64,000 nt of DNA from an uncultured Oscillospiraceae bacterium. Lineage in GTDB: Bacteria; Bacillota; Clostridia; Oscillospirales; Ruminococcaceae. Where the stretch lies: positions 1 through 64,000 of the forward strand of contig CAJULF010000006.1 of assembly GCA_910587135.1 (NCBI GenBank), written 5' to 3'. The position numbers and the translations under genes are program-made. Positions 35,091-43,692 of this stretch are shown here, piece after piece. The stretch's first letter is position 1. Each line of letters begins with the position of its first letter. Below the pieces are notes generated by a model. It made no database searches, had not been told where the DNA came from, and saw only the letters and a program-made list of their open reading frames with translations.

Positions 35091-37112
35091 ATGAAAACAT
35101 TCACAGCCGACAGCATCAGAAATATAGTTCTCACCGGTCACGGCGGGAGCGGAAAGACTGCTTTAGCGGAAGCAATGCTTTTTAAGTGCGGTCTTACCGA
35201 CAGAATGGGCAATACAGCCGACGGTAACACCGTCTGCGATTTCGACGCGGAGGAGATCCGCAGAAAAATCTCGATAAATGCTGCCGTAGCGAATGCTGTG
35301 TGGTTTGACACGAAGATCAACATTATCGACGCTCCCGGTCAGTTTGACTTTATAGGCGGTATGCATGAGGGCATACGCGCTGCGGAGAGCGTCATAATAA
35401 CCGTAAACGGAAAGGACGGGGTTTGCCCCGGCACGATAAAGGCATACAATCTTGCCGTAGAGCAGAACAAGGCGCGCATGCTGGCGGTCACCTGCATGGA
35501 GGTTGAGAACAGCGACTTCTACCGCGTTCATACCGAACTTAAGACCGTTTTCGGTCCTTCGATCTGTCCTATTGTTGTTCCGTATGACAAGAACGGTCCT
35601 GTTGAGGCTTACATAAATCTTATCACCATGAGGGCGTACAAATACGACAAGAACGGTATTCCCACCGAAGTGGATATGCCTGCGTCAGAGAACCGCATAG
35701 CGGGTCTGCGCGCGGCGATGGCGGAGGCTGTTGCGGAAACCAACGAGGAGTTTATGGATAAGTTCTTCAGCGGCGAGGAATTTACGCAGGATGAGCTTGT
35801 AAAGGGTATTCACGACGGTATAGCGAACGGCGCTATCACCCCCGTTGTATGCTGCGCAAACGATACGCTGTCCGGCGTTGATATGCTGCTGGATTCGGTT
35901 GTAACCATGCTTCCGTCCCCAAATGAGAGAAAGCTCGAAAAGGTTGACGGCGAGTTGATTGAGTACGATGAGAACAAGCCTCTTAAGGCGGTTATCTTCA
36001 AAACGGTAGCCGACCCGTTTGTGGGAAAGATAAGCTATGTAAAGGTTGTTAGCGGCAAGCTCAGCGCCAAGAGCGAGATAGTAAATACTGCGGGAGAGCC
36101 GCTGAAATTCGGCAAGCTGGTAACGGTTGTCGGCAAAAAGCAGGAGGAGGTCTCCGAAATCTGCGCGGGCGATATCGCGGCGGTTACCAAGCTGGACTGC
36201 AATACCGGCGACACACTTTGCGATCCCTCCGATACAAAGGCTCTGGAAGGGATAACCTTCCCGAAGGCGTGCTACTTTATGGCTGTGACCCTTAAGGGAA
36301 GCGGCGACGAGGGCAAGCTCTCCAACTCCATTAAAAGGCTTCTGGAGGAGGACAGGACGCTGGAGTACATCCACAACCATGAAACGCACGAGCGCGTTAT
36401 CGGGGGCTTAGGCGAACAGCACCTGGACGTTACCGCAACCAAGCTCAAGAGCAAATTTGGTATTGATGTGGAGCTGAAAGCTCCTAAGATCGCTTACCGC
36501 GAGGCTATCCGCAAAAAGGTCACTATCGAGAGCAAATACAAAAAGCAGTCGGGCGGTCACGGTCAGTACGGTCATGTTAAAATAGAGTTCTCGCCCTGTG
36601 ACAGCGACGAGCTTATTTTCGAGGAGAAGATAGTCGGCGGCTCTGTGCCGAAGAATTTCTTCCCCGCGGTTGAAAAGGGACTTGCCGAGGCGGCAGAGAA
36701 AGGCTCTATCGGCGGTTATCCCGTTGTAAGGGTAAAAGCGACGTTAATAGACGGAAGCTATCACCCAGTTGACAGCTCGGAAATGTCCTTTAAAACAGCT
36801 TCGTCCATGGCGTTCCGCGACTGCATGAAGCAGGCCGAGCCTTACCTTCTTGAGCCGCTTCAGAGCTTTAAGATACTTGTTCCGGACGACAAGCAGGGCG
36901 ACGTTATGAGTATGCTTTCCAAGCGCCGCGGTTCGGTTCTTGGTATGAACAGTGTCGGCGGCGGCATGACGGAGCTTGCCGCGGAGGCTCCCGAAGCGGA
37001 AATGCAGGATTTCGCACTGGTTCTCCGCCAGATAACACAGGGTCTGGGCGAATTTACCGCCGAGTTCGCACGATATGAAATGCTTCCTGCAGGCGCGGAG
37101 GTAAAGGGATAA
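35091..37112 (+). CDS. EF-G-like GTPase paralogue with degenerate G motifs
   Basis: A 673-residue protein with the full EF-G domain order, in the EF-G-like (FusA2-type) branch found beside true EF-G in many Firmicutes. G1 is intact but variant (GHGGSGKTA at 16-24). G3 is DAPGQFDF (80-87), with Gln where EF-G has the catalytic His. The G4 NKxD motif that recognises guanine is missing; the aligned segment is TCMEVENSDF (from 134). Domain II, the domain III-IV region with SGGHGQYGHVKIEF, and domain V are well kept. It may bind ribosomes with altered or no GTP hydrolysis. A good GGAGG site precedes ATG 35091. Confidence 0.85.
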   Translation: MKTFTADSIRNIVLTGHGGSGKTALAEAMLFKCGLTDRMGNTADGNTVCDFDAEEIRRKISINAAVANAVWFDTKINIIDAPGQFDFIGGMHEGIRAAESVIITVNGKDGVCPGTIKAYNLAVEQNKARMLAVTCMEVENSDFYRVHTELKTVFGPSICPIVVPYDKNGPVEAYINLITMRAYKYDKNGIPTEVDMPASENRIAGLRAAMAEAVAETNEEFMDKFFSGEEFTQDELVKGIHDGIANGAITPVVCCANDTLSGVDMLLDSVVTMLPSPNERKLEKVDGELIEYDENKPLKAVIFKTVADPFVGKISYVKVVSGKLSAKSEIVNTAGEPLKFGKLVTVVGKKQEEVSEICAGDIAAVTKLDCNTGDTLCDPSDTKALEGITFPKACYFMAVTLKGSGDEGKLSNSIKRLLEEDRTLEYIHNHETHERVIGGLGEQHLDVTATKLKSKFGIDVELKAPKIAYREAIRKKVTIESKYKKQSGGHGQYGHVKIEFSPCDSDELIFEEKIVGGSVPKNFFPAVEKGLAEAAEKGSIGGYPVVRVKATLIDGSYHPVDSSEMSFKTASSMAFRDCMKQAEPYLLEPLQSFKILVPDDKQGDVMSMLSKRRGSVLGMNSVGGGMTELAAEAPEAEMQDFALVLRQITQGLGEFTAEFARYEMLPAGAEVKG

Positions 37113-37118
37113 GATAGT

Positions 37119-37478
37119 ATGGCTGATTATGTAAAAACATTCACTACCGATAAATACGTTGAAGTATGCTTTTATATCGAAAATGAGAACATTCTTGCCG
37201 TTGGTGAGAAAATGAACGAGGTCGACGAAAACGCCTATATGAACGGCTATAACTGGGAAGCGTTTTTCAATTGCTATCTGGCTAAAAAAGTTCCCGAGCT
37301 GATGGAAGGCATGAAAACCGACCCGGAGGCGGGAATGTATGTGGCGTATTATGATATCTCAAAGGAAAATGAGGCAAAGGCGGAACGCTTTGCGGATATA
37401 ATTATCTCCCTTGTTGAAAACGAGGAGGAGCTTTATAGTTTCCTGCGTGAAAACGGTGAAGAAATCGAATGGGATTAA
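37119..37478 (+). CDS. Imm51-like small protein
   Basis: A 119-residue acidic protein resembling the Imm51 immunity-protein family (NGYNWEAFFNCYL, then DPEAGMYVAYY, and FADIIISLVENEEELYSFL). No toxin gene is near. It starts 6 nt after the EF-G-like stop, so the two are co-transcribed and followed by a shared terminator. Imm51 members are usually annotated as polymorphic-toxin immunity proteins, but this position suggests a different or housekeeping role. The family call is from memory of the motif pattern. Confidence 0.6.
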   Translation: MADYVKTFTTDKYVEVCFYIENENILAVGEKMNEVDENAYMNGYNWEAFFNCYLAKKVPELMEGMKTDPEAGMYVAYYDISKENEAKAERFADIIISLVENEEELYSFLRENGEEIEWD

Positions 37479-37495
37479 GTTGCATAATTAAGAGC

Positions 37496-37521
37496 GGGCT
37501 GCTTCCGGTGTGAAGCAGCCC
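37496..37521 (+). terminator. Terminator of the EF-G-like / Imm51-like pair
   Basis: A 10-bp perfect stem GGGCTGCTTC / GAAGCAGCCC with a six-base loop, followed by ACGGCTTTAAT. Confidence 0.7.
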
Positions 37522-37649
37522 ACGGCTTTAATATACGATGTGTTATTTGAAATTTTTATATTATGCTGTTTTGAAGCGATGACGCAGCACTGTAACGCTT
37601 TTCCGCCATGCAGTTTTAAAGCGTATAAGCATTTATTTCCCAAAAGCCC

Positions 37650-37678
37650 TTGACAATGGCACAAAATTGTGTTAAAAT
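37650..37678 (+). promoter_or_regulatory. Promoter of the DAHP synthase gene
   Basis: TTGACA (37650-37655), 17-bp spacer, TAAAAT (37673-37678). The leader is about 30 nt. Confidence 0.75.
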
Positions 37679-37715
37679 ACAATAAGTGTGAATAGAGTTA
37701 AGGAGATAAAGAAAA

Positions 37716-38744
37716 ATGTCAATGAATTTTAAAAGAAAGCTCCCCATTCCCAAGGAGATAAAGGAGCTTTACCCCCTTTCCGAGGAGATAAAAAAGGTCA
37801 AGGCACAGAGAGATTTGGAAATAGCGGAGGTGTTCCGCGGCAATTCCGATAAATTCCTGTTGATTATCGGTCCCTGCTCGGCTGATAACGAGGAGTCGGT
37901 TATGGATTACAACCACCGTCTTGCCCGAGTTCAGGAGCAGGTAAAGGATAAAATACTTATTATTCCCCGCATATACACGGGTAAGCCCCGAACCAACGGC
38001 ACCGGATACAAGGGAATGATCCACCAGCCCGACCCCACCAAGGGAGAGGACATGCTGGAGGGACTTGTTCAGATAAGAAAGCTGCACGCAAGGGCTATTG
38101 AGGAAACGAAGCTTACCTGCGCGGACGAAATGCTCTATCCCGAAAATTACCGTTATCTTTCGGATCTGCTGAGCTATGTCGCAGTAGGAGCGCGCTCCGT
38201 TGAGGACCAGCACCACCGCATTACAGCCAGCGGAATGGAGTGCCCTGTAGGTATGAAGAATCCCACCAGCGGCGCTATTTCCGTAATGCTCAATTCCATT
38301 CAGGCGGCGCAGGCAAAGCACACCTTTATCTATCGCGGCTGGGAGGTTGAAACGGAGGGCAATCCGCTCTGCCACGCTATACTTCGCGGAGCGGCGAACA
38401 AGCACAATCAGAATATCCCCAACTACCATTATGAGGACTTGAAGCTGTGTTACGATATGTACATGGAGAGGGGACTGGAAAATCCCGCGGTCATCGTGGA
38501 TACCAACCATTCCAATTCCGCCAAGCAGTATCTGGAACAGATACGTATAGCAAACGAGATTCTGCACTCCATGCGCCATTCCACCGAGATAAGAAAGCTG
38601 GTCAAGGGGCTGATGATAGAAAGCTACATTGAGGACGGCGCGCAGAAGGTTGAGGAGGGCATTTACGGAAAATCAATCACCGACCCCTGCCTTGGCTGGG
38701 AAAAGAGCGAAAGGCTGATTCTGGATATTGCCGATCAGTTGTAA
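37716..38744 (+). CDS. aroF: Type I 3-deoxy-7-phosphoheptulonate (DAHP) synthase
   Basis: A 342-residue type I-alpha DAHP synthase of the AroF/AroG/AroH kind, joining phosphoenolpyruvate and erythrose 4-phosphate in the first step of aromatic amino-acid synthesis. Motifs: IIGPCSADN near residue 52, the PRTNGTGYKGMIHQPD block, VGARSVEDQHHR, MKNPTSG, and DTNHSNS with the metal-binding His. The N-terminal extension typical of the feedback-regulated group is present (about 45 residues). Which aromatic amino acid inhibits it cannot be told. A T-box leader follows directly downstream. Confidence 0.93.
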   Translation: MSMNFKRKLPIPKEIKELYPLSEEIKKVKAQRDLEIAEVFRGNSDKFLLIIGPCSADNEESVMDYNHRLARVQEQVKDKILIIPRIYTGKPRTNGTGYKGMIHQPDPTKGEDMLEGLVQIRKLHARAIEETKLTCADEMLYPENYRYLSDLLSYVAVGARSVEDQHHRITASGMECPVGMKNPTSGAISVMLNSIQAAQAKHTFIYRGWEVETEGNPLCHAILRGAANKHNQNIPNYHYEDLKLCYDMYMERGLENPAVIVDTNHSNSAKQYLEQIRIANEILHSMRHSTEIRKLVKGLMIESYIEDGAQKVEEGIYGKSITDPCLGWEKSERLILDIADQL

Positions 38745-38756
38745 TAAATAAAAGCT

Positions 38757-38980
38757 ATGACGGGAACAGAGTAGCAGTGTGAGAACCCTTTCAGAGAGCC
38801 GTTGGCAGGTGAGAAACGGCGGGAGCGCACAGTGAATTACCTCCCCGAGCGGCGCGGCGAACGGATTCCTATTAGCCCGCACGGGTAAGCCCGTTAAAGC
38901 TGTTCAAGGCGGCGTTGTGCCGTAAATTGAGGTGGTACCGCGTTTATTCGCCCTCTGCTTATGCAGGGGGCTTTTGTTGT
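38757..38980 (+). promoter_or_regulatory. T-box leader with terminator
   Basis: Canonical T-box parts in order: GAACAGAGTAGCAGTGTGAGAA start, split as GAACAGAGTAGC and AGTGTGAGAA; AGAGAGCC (38793-38800); the apical GTTGGCAGGTGAGAAAC; the specifier strand AGTGAATTACCTCC (38831 on); the antiterminator T-box GGTGGTACCGCG (38931-38942); and the terminator CCCTCTGC / GCAGGGGG (38951-38958 with 38963-38970) with CTTTTGTTG. The base after TGG is T, expecting a tRNA with discriminator A. The specifier could be read as TAC (Tyr), ATT (Ile) or TTA (Leu). Aromatic context favours Tyr, but this is not settled. Two lipoprotein genes follow, not a synthetase. Confidence 0.92.
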
Positions 38981-38998
38981 ATGAAAGGGGTAATTGGC

Positions 38999-40390
38999 AT
39001 GAAAAAACATATCGGCATTATTCTACTATCAGCAGTTATATTGATCGGCGGGTGCAAGGTTAACTCGGCGGGCGACGGAGTAAATCTTGTGATGGATACC
39101 GCCGAGGCGGAGAGTGTTCCCGAGGCGCTTACCGAACGGAATAGCTCCGAGGTATGCCCCGAAACAACGCAAGAAGCTGTCAAAACTGCGGAAGAAGCTG
39201 CCAAATCAACGGGAGAAGCTTCCGAAACAGCGGAAAATACTCCCGAAACGTCTGAAAAATCAATTGAAACAGCTTGGGAATTCGCCGAAACGCAAAGTAT
39301 CAACGAGGAAGTTTCCGTCAAACTTGCCGCGCAAGCCGAGGGGTATGTCACCGAAACCTCCCGTTTTTCGGGAACTCTCACAGGCTCGTTCAGCACCGCC
39401 GCAAAGCTGGAGGTGGAGATAGACGTGCCCTTCGGGAAGCAGTGCATAATTGACCGCAACGGGCGGGTGACCATTCCGAATGAGGGGTGGCATGAGGACG
39501 ACACGGTATATGCCTACTTCGCGGATTATGAGTATTACACGGAGGATGTCATTGCGGAATTTACGGATGGCTTTCGTGACGAGGAAAGTCTGTATGAGAT
39601 GACGGCCACAAAGGAGCAGACCGACAGCGGCGAGGATTTTTATATTGAGATAAGCCGTTTTTATGAGGACAGCAGCTTTACGCAGGTCAGCAATACCTTT
39701 GCAGAGGGAATATATATCCTGGAAAACGGGCATCACATGGTGTGGCGCTACATAAACCGCAATCAGTTTGAGGAGGACGTTTTCCTGAGCGATGCTGTAA
39801 AGTCGCTGAAAAGCGTTAAATTTACCGAATATATCCCCGATCAGTCCGAAATAGACCAAGCGGAGCTGGACGCTATCATAGAGGCGCTTGTTCAGGCGGG
39901 GGAAATACAGACGGAATTCCCGTGGCGCACGGAAGTCGCGGACGCACGCAGCTTTGACGAGAGAACGACCCTTGATCTGCGGAAAAGCGGCGAGCCGAAT
40001 GTCCTTGACGTTACGGTAAGCGGCGGTAATGTAACTATCCGCGATATGCTGAATATTCACGTTCTGCATACGGACGTTGCGGGAAGATTCGGCAGTTCCG
40101 TTGAGGTTGACGGTACGTCCGAGGGAGCGGTGATAACGTTCAGTGTAGACAAGCGCAACATGAAGAACGTTCCCATGCAGAACCTGATAGTGCTGCACTA
40201 TAACGGGGAGGACGCGTGGTATGACGAGCTGCCGAGCAAGGTGGATGAATCGCTGAGCATTGTAAGCGCCAAAACCGACGGTGACGGCTGTTATTTGCTT
40301 GCAGATCTGTACGAGTGGTACAGCGTTTGGGGATTTCCGATACCCGAAGGCAGCGAGCATATTATTGAAAATTACGGCGAAACCGAGTGA
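38999..40390 (+). CDS. Lipoprotein of unknown function, T-box-controlled
   Basis: A 463-residue predicted lipoprotein. The signal peptide ends in the lipobox LIGGC with C19 as the lipidated residue, followed by a Glu/Ala/Thr/Ser-rich, repeat-like spacer (about 25-115: variations on ETAE, EAAKS) and a folded region without a recognised domain. It is clearly paralogous to the next gene in the block around VPFG...., FYEDSSFTQVSNTFAEGIYILENG and DAVKSLKSVKF. ATG 38999 is chosen because AAAGGGG lies 8 nt upstream and it begins MKKHIGI; earlier in-frame ATGs lie in or next to the T-box terminator. Confidence 0.75.
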   Translation: MKKHIGIILLSAVILIGGCKVNSAGDGVNLVMDTAEAESVPEALTERNSSEVCPETTQEAVKTAEEAAKSTGEASETAENTPETSEKSIETAWEFAETQSINEEVSVKLAAQAEGYVTETSRFSGTLTGSFSTAAKLEVEIDVPFGKQCIIDRNGRVTIPNEGWHEDDTVYAYFADYEYYTEDVIAEFTDGFRDEESLYEMTATKEQTDSGEDFYIEISRFYEDSSFTQVSNTFAEGIYILENGHHMVWRYINRNQFEEDVFLSDAVKSLKSVKFTEYIPDQSEIDQAELDAIIEALVQAGEIQTEFPWRTEVADARSFDERTTLDLRKSGEPNVLDVTVSGGNVTIRDMLNIHVLHTDVAGRFGSSVEVDGTSEGAVITFSVDKRNMKNVPMQNLIVLHYNGEDAWYDELPSKVDESLSIVSAKTDGDGCYLLADLYEWYSVWGFPIPEGSEHIIENYGETE

Positions 40391-40436
40391 AGTTTTGTGC
40401 GGTGTTGCCTATATTCGGTATGAAAGAGGTATTGTT

Positions 40437-41669
40437 ATGAGAAAAAGAGCGGCGCTGCTATTGGCGGCGGTTATGCTGTGCGGCTGCAAAGCCGAAACGT
40501 CGGAGGTTGCGGAGCGCATAACCTCCGAAACGGAGCCCGAAACAAGTTCTTCGGAGGAAACTGCCGAAACAGATCTTCCCGAAAGCAGCTTGGAAAGCTC
40601 CCGCGCGGAAACCCGAGAAGTCCCCGACCAAGTGTTCACTACGGAGATAATTCCCGTTGAGAGCACGGAAACTGCCGAGCCGATAGTTATTCCGCCCATT
40701 TATGACGATGCGGAATATTATTCGGTAACCTCATTTTTTGAGGGAGAAATAGATGACAGTTATCTGTGCGGAAAGCTGTATTTCGGCTTGACCGTGCCGT
40801 TCGGGTTGGAGCTTACCACAGCGGGAACAGTTGTTCTTGACAGCGGCAGTTCTATGGAAACACCTACCGTCTATGCCGGCTGGACGGCAGAGAATCTTAC
40901 CGAGGAGTATTGGGAGAGTGACGATAACAATGATAAGCGCACCGTTGACGTTTCAAAAGCGCTTACCAACGAGGGCGAAGAGTTTTATCTTGTGGTTGAG
41001 CGCTCCTTTGAGGATAGCGCCCTGACGCGGTTTGAGAGGACTTTGGTAAAGGGTCTGTACCCGCTTGAGCGCGGATATTTTCAGTGGATATACTATTGTT
41101 ATGATGAAGCTGCGGAGCGGGAATTTATCAGCGATGCTTCAAATTCGCTGCGGTCTGTGATATGCAGCCCGACCTACTTTGAGCAGCCGACGACTGACGC
41201 GGGAAATCCCGAAACCGCCGAACCGCGGAGCGATTTCGGCTTTAAGTTAAAGTTGCCCGAGGGGACAAGCCTTGTTGAGGAAAACACGGTGAACGACCTG
41301 CCGAACACCGGGCTTGAATCGGTGATCCGTGCGGTATCCGAGGGCGGCGCTTTGAATATATCCGTGACCGAGGTAAGCGGTTCGGGTGCGTGGGAGCACG
41401 CGTTGACCTGCGCGGAAAGCGTCCGCGCCGAGTTGGATATAGAGGGTGTGCCGCCCGAGAAAATGGAGGAGCTTGTAAGCTTCGGGGACAAAATAATAAT
41501 TCTTAAGAAGACCCCTCTTGTAAAGGGATATTTGTATACCGTCAGCGGCTTCTACAAGCAAGACGACGGTAATTACACAATGCTGTTCGCTTTCGTGAGC
41601 GGTGAAAACGCGGAGGCTCACGAGCAGGCTTTAATTGATCTGGCCGGGTCATTTGAATTTGAAAAGTAA
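40437..41669 (+). CDS. Lipoprotein of unknown function, paralogue of the preceding gene
   Basis: A 410-residue predicted lipoprotein (lipobox LCGC, C17) with a Glu/Thr/Ser-rich spacer (about 18-85). The middle region matches the upstream lipoprotein (VPFGLELTTAGTVVL; SFEDSALTRFERTLVKGLYPLERG; ISDASNSLRSV). The C-terminal part (about 265-410) has its own low-complexity-free domain with ALTCAESVRAELDIEGVPPEK and a beta-rich end. GAAAGAGGT precedes ATG 40437. The gap before it carries GTGCGGTGTTGCCT, the end motif of a nearby inverted-repeat element. Confidence 0.72.
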   Translation: MRKRAALLLAAVMLCGCKAETSEVAERITSETEPETSSSEETAETDLPESSLESSRAETREVPDQVFTTEIIPVESTETAEPIVIPPIYDDAEYYSVTSFFEGEIDDSYLCGKLYFGLTVPFGLELTTAGTVVLDSGSSMETPTVYAGWTAENLTEEYWESDDNNDKRTVDVSKALTNEGEEFYLVVERSFEDSALTRFERTLVKGLYPLERGYFQWIYYCYDEAAEREFISDASNSLRSVICSPTYFEQPTTDAGNPETAEPRSDFGFKLKLPEGTSLVEENTVNDLPNTGLESVIRAVSEGGALNISVTEVSGSGAWEHALTCAESVRAELDIEGVPPEKMEELVSFGDKIIILKKTPLVKGYLYTVSGFYKQDDGNYTMLFAFVSGENAEAHEQALIDLAGSFEFEK

Positions 41670-41780
41670 GCGGAGACATTGTGCTTCAGACTTTGAAGGG
41701 TGGTGATATCAGTGGGATTTGAGAAAAATCTCATCTGCTATGATAAAGTTTTCCGATAATAAATTTTAGGAGGCCTTGAA

Positions 41781-42242
41781 ATGATAAGAAAGGCGGTCAG
41801 TGAGGATATACCGCGTGTTGCGGAGCTTTTCCGACAGCTTCACGAGCATCATGTCGGTATAAAGCCCGAAACGTTCCGAATGCCCGAGGACGAGTGGTTT
41901 TTTGAAAGGATTAGCGGTATTTTCGGGGACGAAGAAGCTGCAATATTGGTAAGCGACGACGGTGAACTGAACGGTTATGCGGTGGTAAAAATAATCGATG
42001 TGAACACCAAAGATAAGCACCCGCGGCGAATGTGCTATATCGATTGCTTTGCGGTCGCTGAAAATGCGCGGCGGCAGGGGATAGGAACGTCGCTTTTCGG
42101 TGAGATAAAGCGTTTTGCGCGTGAGAACGGCTGTACAAGCGTTCGGTTGGGCGTTTCCGCCTGCAATACGGGCGCCGTGGAGTTTTACGCTAAGATGGGA
42201 CTTGCGCCGAGGACTATACAGATGGAGATCAAAATCGATTAA
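41781..42242 (+). CDS. GNAT-family N-acetyltransferase
   Basis: A 153-residue GNAT acetyltransferase that moves an acetyl group from acetyl-CoA to an unknown amine. The acetyl-CoA-binding motif A is ARRQGIGTSLFGEIKRFA near residues 96-113, followed by LGVSACNTGAVEFYAKMGL, a standard motif B. AGGAGG lies 7 nt before ATG 41781. Its TAA stop falls at the exact left edge of an inverted-repeat element, so the last residues or stop may have been set by that insertion. Confidence 0.85.
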   Translation: MIRKAVSEDIPRVAELFRQLHEHHVGIKPETFRMPEDEWFFERISGIFGDEEAAILVSDDGELNGYAVVKIIDVNTKDKHPRRMCYIDCFAVAENARRQGIGTSLFGEIKRFARENGCTSVRLGVSACNTGAVEFYAKMGLAPRTIQMEIKID

Positions 42243-42419
42243 GGCAACACCGCACAAAGCCCGCGCTTCGCGCTTTGCACGCATCTTGCTTGCATATTTT
42301 CCGTCATCTTGCACAAGTTCTCCTTGGCGGGCGTCAGCCCGCCGGCGTCGACCTTGTACAATCTGACGAAAAATCTGACGGCGCAATCTGCGCACAAGCT
42401 TTGTGCGGTGTTGCCTTAA
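42239..42419. mobile_element. 181-bp inverted-repeat element (MITE-like)
   Basis: A perfect 22-bp terminal inverted repeat: 42239-42260 begins TTAAGGCAACACCGC and 42398-42419 ends GCGGTGTTGCCTTAA. Inside are a second imperfect arm pair (TTTTCCGTCATCTTGCAC / GTACAATCTGACGAAAA) and a central GGCGGGC / GCCCGCC hairpin. It has no coding capacity. It may target TTAA or TA. Related end motifs lie at 40396 and in the tyrS terminator. Confidence 0.75.
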
Positions 42420-42457
42420 GTCGGCAGAAAATTCAAATTTGAAAAGGAGATTTTATT

Positions 42458-43660
42458 ATGGAACTTTATGACGAGCTTGTTGCGCGTGGACTTATCGCGC
42501 AGGTAACGGACGAGCAGGAAATCAAGAAGATGATAAACGCGGGAAAGGCGACCTTTTATATCGGATTTGACCCGACCGCGGATTCGCTTCATGTGGGTCA
42601 TTTTATGGCACTGTGCCTTATGAAGCGTTTGCAGATGGCGGGCAACAAGCCCATAGCGCTTCTGGGCGGCGGAACGGGAATGATAGGTGATCCCTCCGGC
42701 AAGAGCGATATGCGCAAAATGCTCACCAAAGAGGATATCGACCACAACATCGAATGCTTCAAGAAGCAGATGAGCCGCTTTATCGATTTTTCGGAGGATA
42801 AGGCGATAATGGTCAACAACGCGGACTGGCTGCTTGATTTGAATTATGTTGAGGTTTTGAGAGAGGTGGGGGCGTGCTTCAGCGTAAACAAAATGCTTAC
42901 ATTTGAGTGTTACAAGCAGCGCATGGAGCGCGGGCTGACGTTCCTGGAATTCAACTACATGATAATGCAGAGCTACGATTTCTATATGCTGTATCAGAAA
43001 TACGGCTGCAATATGCAGTTTGGCGGCGACGACCAGTGGGCGAATATGCTTGGCGGTACGGAGCTTATCCGCAAGAAGCTCGGCAAGGACGCTCACGCGA
43101 TGACCATCACGCTGCTGCTCAACTCCGAGGGCAAGAAGATGGGTAAGACGGAAAAGGGCGCTGTGTGGCTCGACCCGAACAAGACAAGCCCGTTCGAGTT
43201 TTTCCAGTACTGGAGAAATATCGCCGACGCGGACGTTATGAAGTGTATACGTATGCTCACGTTCCTGCCAATCGAGCAGATAGAGGAGATGTCCGCGTGG
43301 GAGGGCAGCGAGCTCAACAAGGCAAAAGAGATACTCGCCTATGAGCTTACAAAGCTGGTTCACGGCGGCGAGGAGGCTGACAAGGCGCTTGAGGGCGCAA
43401 AGAGCCTTTTCGGCGGCAAGGGAAACACCGAAAATATGCCCACGGTAAAAGTGGAGCTTACCGACGGGAAAATCGGCATTCTCGATCTGTTGGTAAACAC
43501 CAAGCTCGCGCCCTCCAAGCGCGAAGCGAGAAATCTCGTTTCGGGCAAGGGTATAGCGGTGGACGATGTTATAATAGAGGACGCAAACGCTCAGATAGTG
43601 ATAAACGGTGAAATAATCCTACGCAAGGGCAAAAAGGTGTTCCTTAAGGTAGTTGTCTGA
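42458..43660 (+). CDS. tyrS: Tyrosyl-tRNA synthetase
   Basis: A 400-residue class I TyrRS charging tRNA-Tyr. The HIGH-type motif is HVGHF near residue 46, the tyrosine pocket region GGDDQWANMLGG is intact, and the KMSKS-type motif is KKMGKT near 226. A C-terminal S4 RNA-binding domain (about 335-400) includes LVNTKLAPSKREARNLV. AAAGGAGA precedes ATG 42458. It has no T-box directly upstream, although one lies 3.5 kb upstream in the same orientation. It ends in a hairpin that was split by a palindromic element. Confidence 0.95.
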   Translation: MELYDELVARGLIAQVTDEQEIKKMINAGKATFYIGFDPTADSLHVGHFMALCLMKRLQMAGNKPIALLGGGTGMIGDPSGKSDMRKMLTKEDIDHNIECFKKQMSRFIDFSEDKAIMVNNADWLLDLNYVEVLREVGACFSVNKMLTFECYKQRMERGLTFLEFNYMIMQSYDFYMLYQKYGCNMQFGGDDQWANMLGGTELIRKKLGKDAHAMTITLLLNSEGKKMGKTEKGAVWLDPNKTSPFEFFQYWRNIADADVMKCIRMLTFLPIEQIEEMSAWEGSELNKAKEILAYELTKLVHGGEEADKALEGAKSLFGGKGNTENMPTVKVELTDGKIGILDLLVNTKLAPSKREARNLVSGKGIAVDDVIIEDANAQIVINGEIILRKGKKVFLKVVV

Positions 43661-43671
43661 TATAAGACAAC

Positions 43672-43692
43672 ACCGCACATAGCTTGTGCGGT
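43672..43692 (+). repeat. Left copy of a 21-bp direct repeat (likely target-site duplication)
   Basis: 21 bp starting ACCGCACATAG and ending TTGTGCGGT, itself a hairpin. It is repeated exactly at 43885-43905 on the other side of the palindromic element. Removing one copy plus the element restores a 12-bp perfect hairpin (CAACACCGCACA / TGTGCGGTGTTG) followed by CTTT, i.e. a tyrS terminator. Confidence 0.85.
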
